A stretch of DNA of 16,671 bases from Candidatus Cloacimonadota bacterium (GTDB lineage: Bacteria; Cloacimonadota; Cloacimonadia; Cloacimonadales; Cloacimonadaceae): contig JAQUJJ010000081.1 of NCBI GenBank assembly GCA_028681035.1, positions 1 through 16,671 on the forward strand, given 5' to 3'. Shown piece by piece: positions 14,698-16,671 of the stretch. The stretch's first letter is position 1. Each line of letters begins with the position of its first letter. The translations under genes were made by a program, and so were the position numbers. Below the pieces are notes generated by a model. It did not search any database. It saw only the letters and a program-made list of their open reading frames with translations, and was not told where the DNA came from.

Positions 14698-16556
14698 TGG
14701 CACGTCAACCAAAAGAGAAAAACCACAAATTCACCAATAAACTGATCTTGAATCAGTGGCTAATGAGCCAATTTGGGATTGATCCCCTGCTGGAATATGA
14801 AGACAAGAGCCGTCCCTTCCACAAGCTGGCAGCACCCATCAAAGATGCCCGGCTGGAGGGTTTTGATAACGATGGCTTACACAAGTTCTATCATGCTTTG
14901 GTGGAGAGTGAGCTCTTTTACAACGAGTTCCACCCTATCAGCAAAGAACAGCTCCTGATCTATGAAGAGAACATAGTTTCTCATACCAGGACTATCAATA
15001 CGATGCGTAACCGCCCCATCATCTGGAAGTATTTCCAATGGCTCACACTGCTCTTTGTGGAAATCTATCTGGATCGCTATTTTACGGATAAAGAGAAGCT
15101 CTTGGAGGATTTGAATGCCTATGTTGATCGCTTTAATGCAAAATGGACTGGCTTTCAGAATGTCGAGCTCTATTTCTTGGATGACTTGAACAAGCTCTGT
15201 CTGCAAAATGCTACCGGTAGCGGAAAGACGCTGCTGATGCATGTGAATCTCTTGCAGTTCCGCAGCTATGCCAAGAAGTCTCGTGAGGGTAGTGAGATTT
15301 CCAGAGTAATCCTACTCAGCCCCAATGAACGGCTTAGCGAACAGCATTTGGAAGAGCTAAAGCTAAGCGGGTTTGGCTTTGCCCAGAGACTGAACACGAA
15401 GCAAAGCGGCAGCCTGGACATGATTGACGTGATTGAAATCACCAAATTGGGCGATACTGAAGGGCCCAATACTATTGCCACCCGCAGTCTGGGAGATCAA
15501 AACCTGCTGTTGGTGGATGAAGGGCATCGGGGGATGAGCGGAAAAGAAGAAGGAGTGTGGTTCACCAGACGTTCAGAGCTTTGTGCCAAGGGCTTTACTT
15601 TCGAGTATTCTGCCACCTTTGCCCAAGCTGTGGCTGCTGCGGGTAATAAGACCTTTGAGGATAGCTATGCCAAGACTATTATCTTCGATTATTCTTATCG
15701 CTGGTTTTATGAGGACGGCTTTGGTAAAGACTACCAGATCTTGAACCTGCCCAAGACCTATAGCCAGGTGCAGGATGTGTATCTGACAGCTTGTCTGCTG
15801 AAATACTATCAGCAGCTTAAAGTATATGAGGACAAGAAGCTGGAACTGGTTCCCTTCAATCTGGAAAAGCCGCTCTGGGTATTTGTCGGAAGCACCGTTA
15901 CCAAAGCGAAGGGTGGAACAAATGACGAAAAGATAGTGGCTGCTGATGTTGCCCAGATAATTGTCTTTATAGCCAAGTTTCTTTGCAATTCTGCGGTGTT
16001 CCAAAGCAGTATTCAGCGGATTCTCTATGATAATGGCAATAGTACCGGCTTGCTTGATAAGGACGGAAACGACATCTTTGCCCATTCCTTCAATTACCTC
16101 CTCAAAATTATCAATCCCCAGGATGGCATTGAAGCACTTTATCGTGATATCTTAGCGCAGCTCTTCAATAATCCTGCCAATGGGCAACTGAGAATGGATA
16201 GAATTAAGGGCGATTCCGGAGAAGTGGCTTTATATCTCGGTAATAGTGATACACCCTTTGGCTTGATAAATGTAGGTGATGCCAAGGGACTGTGCGATCA
16301 TGTGGATGAGTATGCTAAACAGAATGATGTCCAACTTAGTGTAGGTGATAGCGATTTCAGCGAAGCAATGTTTGCTTCCGTGAAGGATTCCTCCTCACCC
16401 ATCAATCTTTTAATAGGTTCTAAGAAGTTTGTAGAAGGTTGGGATTGCTGGCGGGTGAGTACGATGGGACTTATGCATGTGGGCAAGAGCGAAGGAACGC
16501 AAATTATCCAGCTATTTGGGCGCGGTGTGCGCCTTAAAGGCTATGATGTCGAGTAG
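14697..16556 (+). CDS. type III Res-like DEAD/DEAH helicase, truncated by an antisense group II intron
   Basis: The open frame is 619 residues. Walker A ATGSGKT is at 172-178, DEGH at 274-277 (VDEGHRG), SAT at 305-307, and the late motif FVEGWDC is followed by QLFGRGVR at 605-612, which carries the motif VI arginines. Type III Res subunits are usually about 900-1000 residues with a C-terminal PD-(D/E)XK nuclease domain. Here everything after GRGVRLKGYD is missing. The last two codons (Val, Glu) and the stop come from the intron that begins at 16548. The product keeps the helicase core but lacks any nuclease, and is likely unstable or inactive. The remainder of the gene may lie beyond the intron, outside the window. 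The start overlaps the preceding stop by one base, so it is co-translated with the ATPase pair. Confidence 0.88.
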   Translation: MARQPKEKNHKFTNKLILNQWLMSQFGIDPLLEYEDKSRPFHKLAAPIKDARLEGFDNDGLHKFYHALVESELFYNEFHPISKEQLLIYEENIVSHTRTINTMRNRPIIWKYFQWLTLLFVEIYLDRYFTDKEKLLEDLNAYVDRFNAKWTGFQNVELYFLDDLNKLCLQNATGSGKTLLMHVNLLQFRSYAKKSREGSEISRVILLSPNERLSEQHLEELKLSGFGFAQRLNTKQSGSLDMIDVIEITKLGDTEGPNTIATRSLGDQNLLLVDEGHRGMSGKEEGVWFTRRSELCAKGFTFEYSATFAQAVAAAGNKTFEDSYAKTIIFDYSYRWFYEDGFGKDYQILNLPKTYSQVQDVYLTACLLKYYQQLKVYEDKKLELVPFNLEKPLWVFVGSTVTKAKGGTNDEKIVAADVAQIIVFIAKFLCNSAVFQSSIQRILYDNGNSTGLLDKDGNDIFAHSFNYLLKIINPQDGIEALYRDILAQLFNNPANGQLRMDRIKGDSGEVALYLGNSDTPFGLINVGDAKGLCDHVDEYAKQNDVQLSVGDSDFSEAMFASVKDSSSPINLLIGSKKFVEGWDCWRVSTMGLMHVGKSEGTQIIQLFGRGVRLKGYDVE

Positions 16557-16671
16557 GTAAGGGGAGTTTCACCCCAAACCCCTCACAGAACCGTACGTGA
16601 AGCTCTCGCTTCATACGGCTCTTATCATTCAGCCGAAGAAATACGTTGGCTTGCAGTATTTCCAGTGGACA
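16548..16671 (-). mobile_element. group II intron, 3' end (domains V and VI), partial
   Basis: Read on the minus strand, the edge holds a group II intron 3' end. After domain V (16588-16621), domain VI follows (16548-16587): GAG and GGT arms pair with CTC and ACC, and GGGG pairs with CCCC around a GAAA-containing loop. A bulged A lies 7 bases from the end, and the end itself is CTCGAC, matching the AY rule. The boundary then abuts Res codon GAT (16545-16547). The rest of the intron, including any reverse transcriptase, is outside the window. The intron is antisense to the Res-like gene. Confidence 0.85.
16588..16621 (-). ncRNA. group II intron domain V (catalytic hairpin)
   Basis: The 34-nt minus-strand sequence starts GAGCCGTATGAAGC, has a GAGA (GNRA) tetraloop and ends ACGTACGGTTC. 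It shows the AGC catalytic triad near its 5' end, the two-base bulge and the standard length of domain V, which holds the intron's catalytic metal site. It is intact, so the ribozyme core could be functional. Confidence 0.88.

Overview
The window looks like a genomic or defence island from an uncultured, anaerobic Gram-negative bacterium. Coding is dense, GC is moderate and Shine-Dalgarno sites are clear (AGGAG, GGAGG). Gene content (an ARPP-1 protein, a GxxExxY protein, CACGAAA-type repeats, REP-like palindromes) suggests the FCB group, perhaps Cloacimonadota. This is an inference from gene style; no marker gene is present.

Layout. (1) 110-1842, minus strand: two overlapping genes of unknown function. 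The upstream one has a weak resemblance to sigma region 4 and a recognisable promoter at 1874-1902. (2) 2066-3034, plus: a clear ARPP-1 (DUF6569) protein followed by a hairpin terminator. (3) 3187-3523: a nested palindromic, REPIN-like element with a 20-bp perfect stem. (4) 3625-5089, minus: a Fic-family AMP-transferase gene split in two by a transposase-less element (about 4497-4852). Each end of that element carries four GAGCCA repeats about 22 bp apart, in the style of IS21-type ends. Upstream of fic is a regular array of alternating TCTATACA half-sites about 21 bp apart (5125-5216). (5) 5217-5721: no convincing gene; it holds a REP-like hairpin, a 10-codon ORF with a perfect ribosome binding site, and a small inverted repeat. 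(6) 5722-16556, plus: a defence operon.

The operon contains, in order: a SNF2/RapA-type helicase; a GxxExxY PD-(D/E)XK-like protein flanked by CACGAAA repeats; a very large beta-class N6-adenine methyltransferase; an AAA ATPase and a DUF4276 (Toprim-like) protein overlapping by 4 bp; and a DEAD/DEAH helicase resembling type III Res. From memory, the helicase-methylase-ATPase core resembles the architecture called Hma, in which other defence genes are often embedded; I could not verify this by profile search. The core genes share a codon style. The GxxExxY unit, the AAA/DUF4276 pair and the target-recognition part of the methylase look more AT-rich, as if acquired separately.

At the right edge the Res-like gene is cut immediately after helicase motif VI by the 3' end (domains V and VI) of a group II intron lying on the opposite strand. 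The intron's catalytic domain V is complete at 16588-16621. Because the intron is antisense to the gene, splicing cannot restore it, so the restriction arm of the system is probably broken in this strain.
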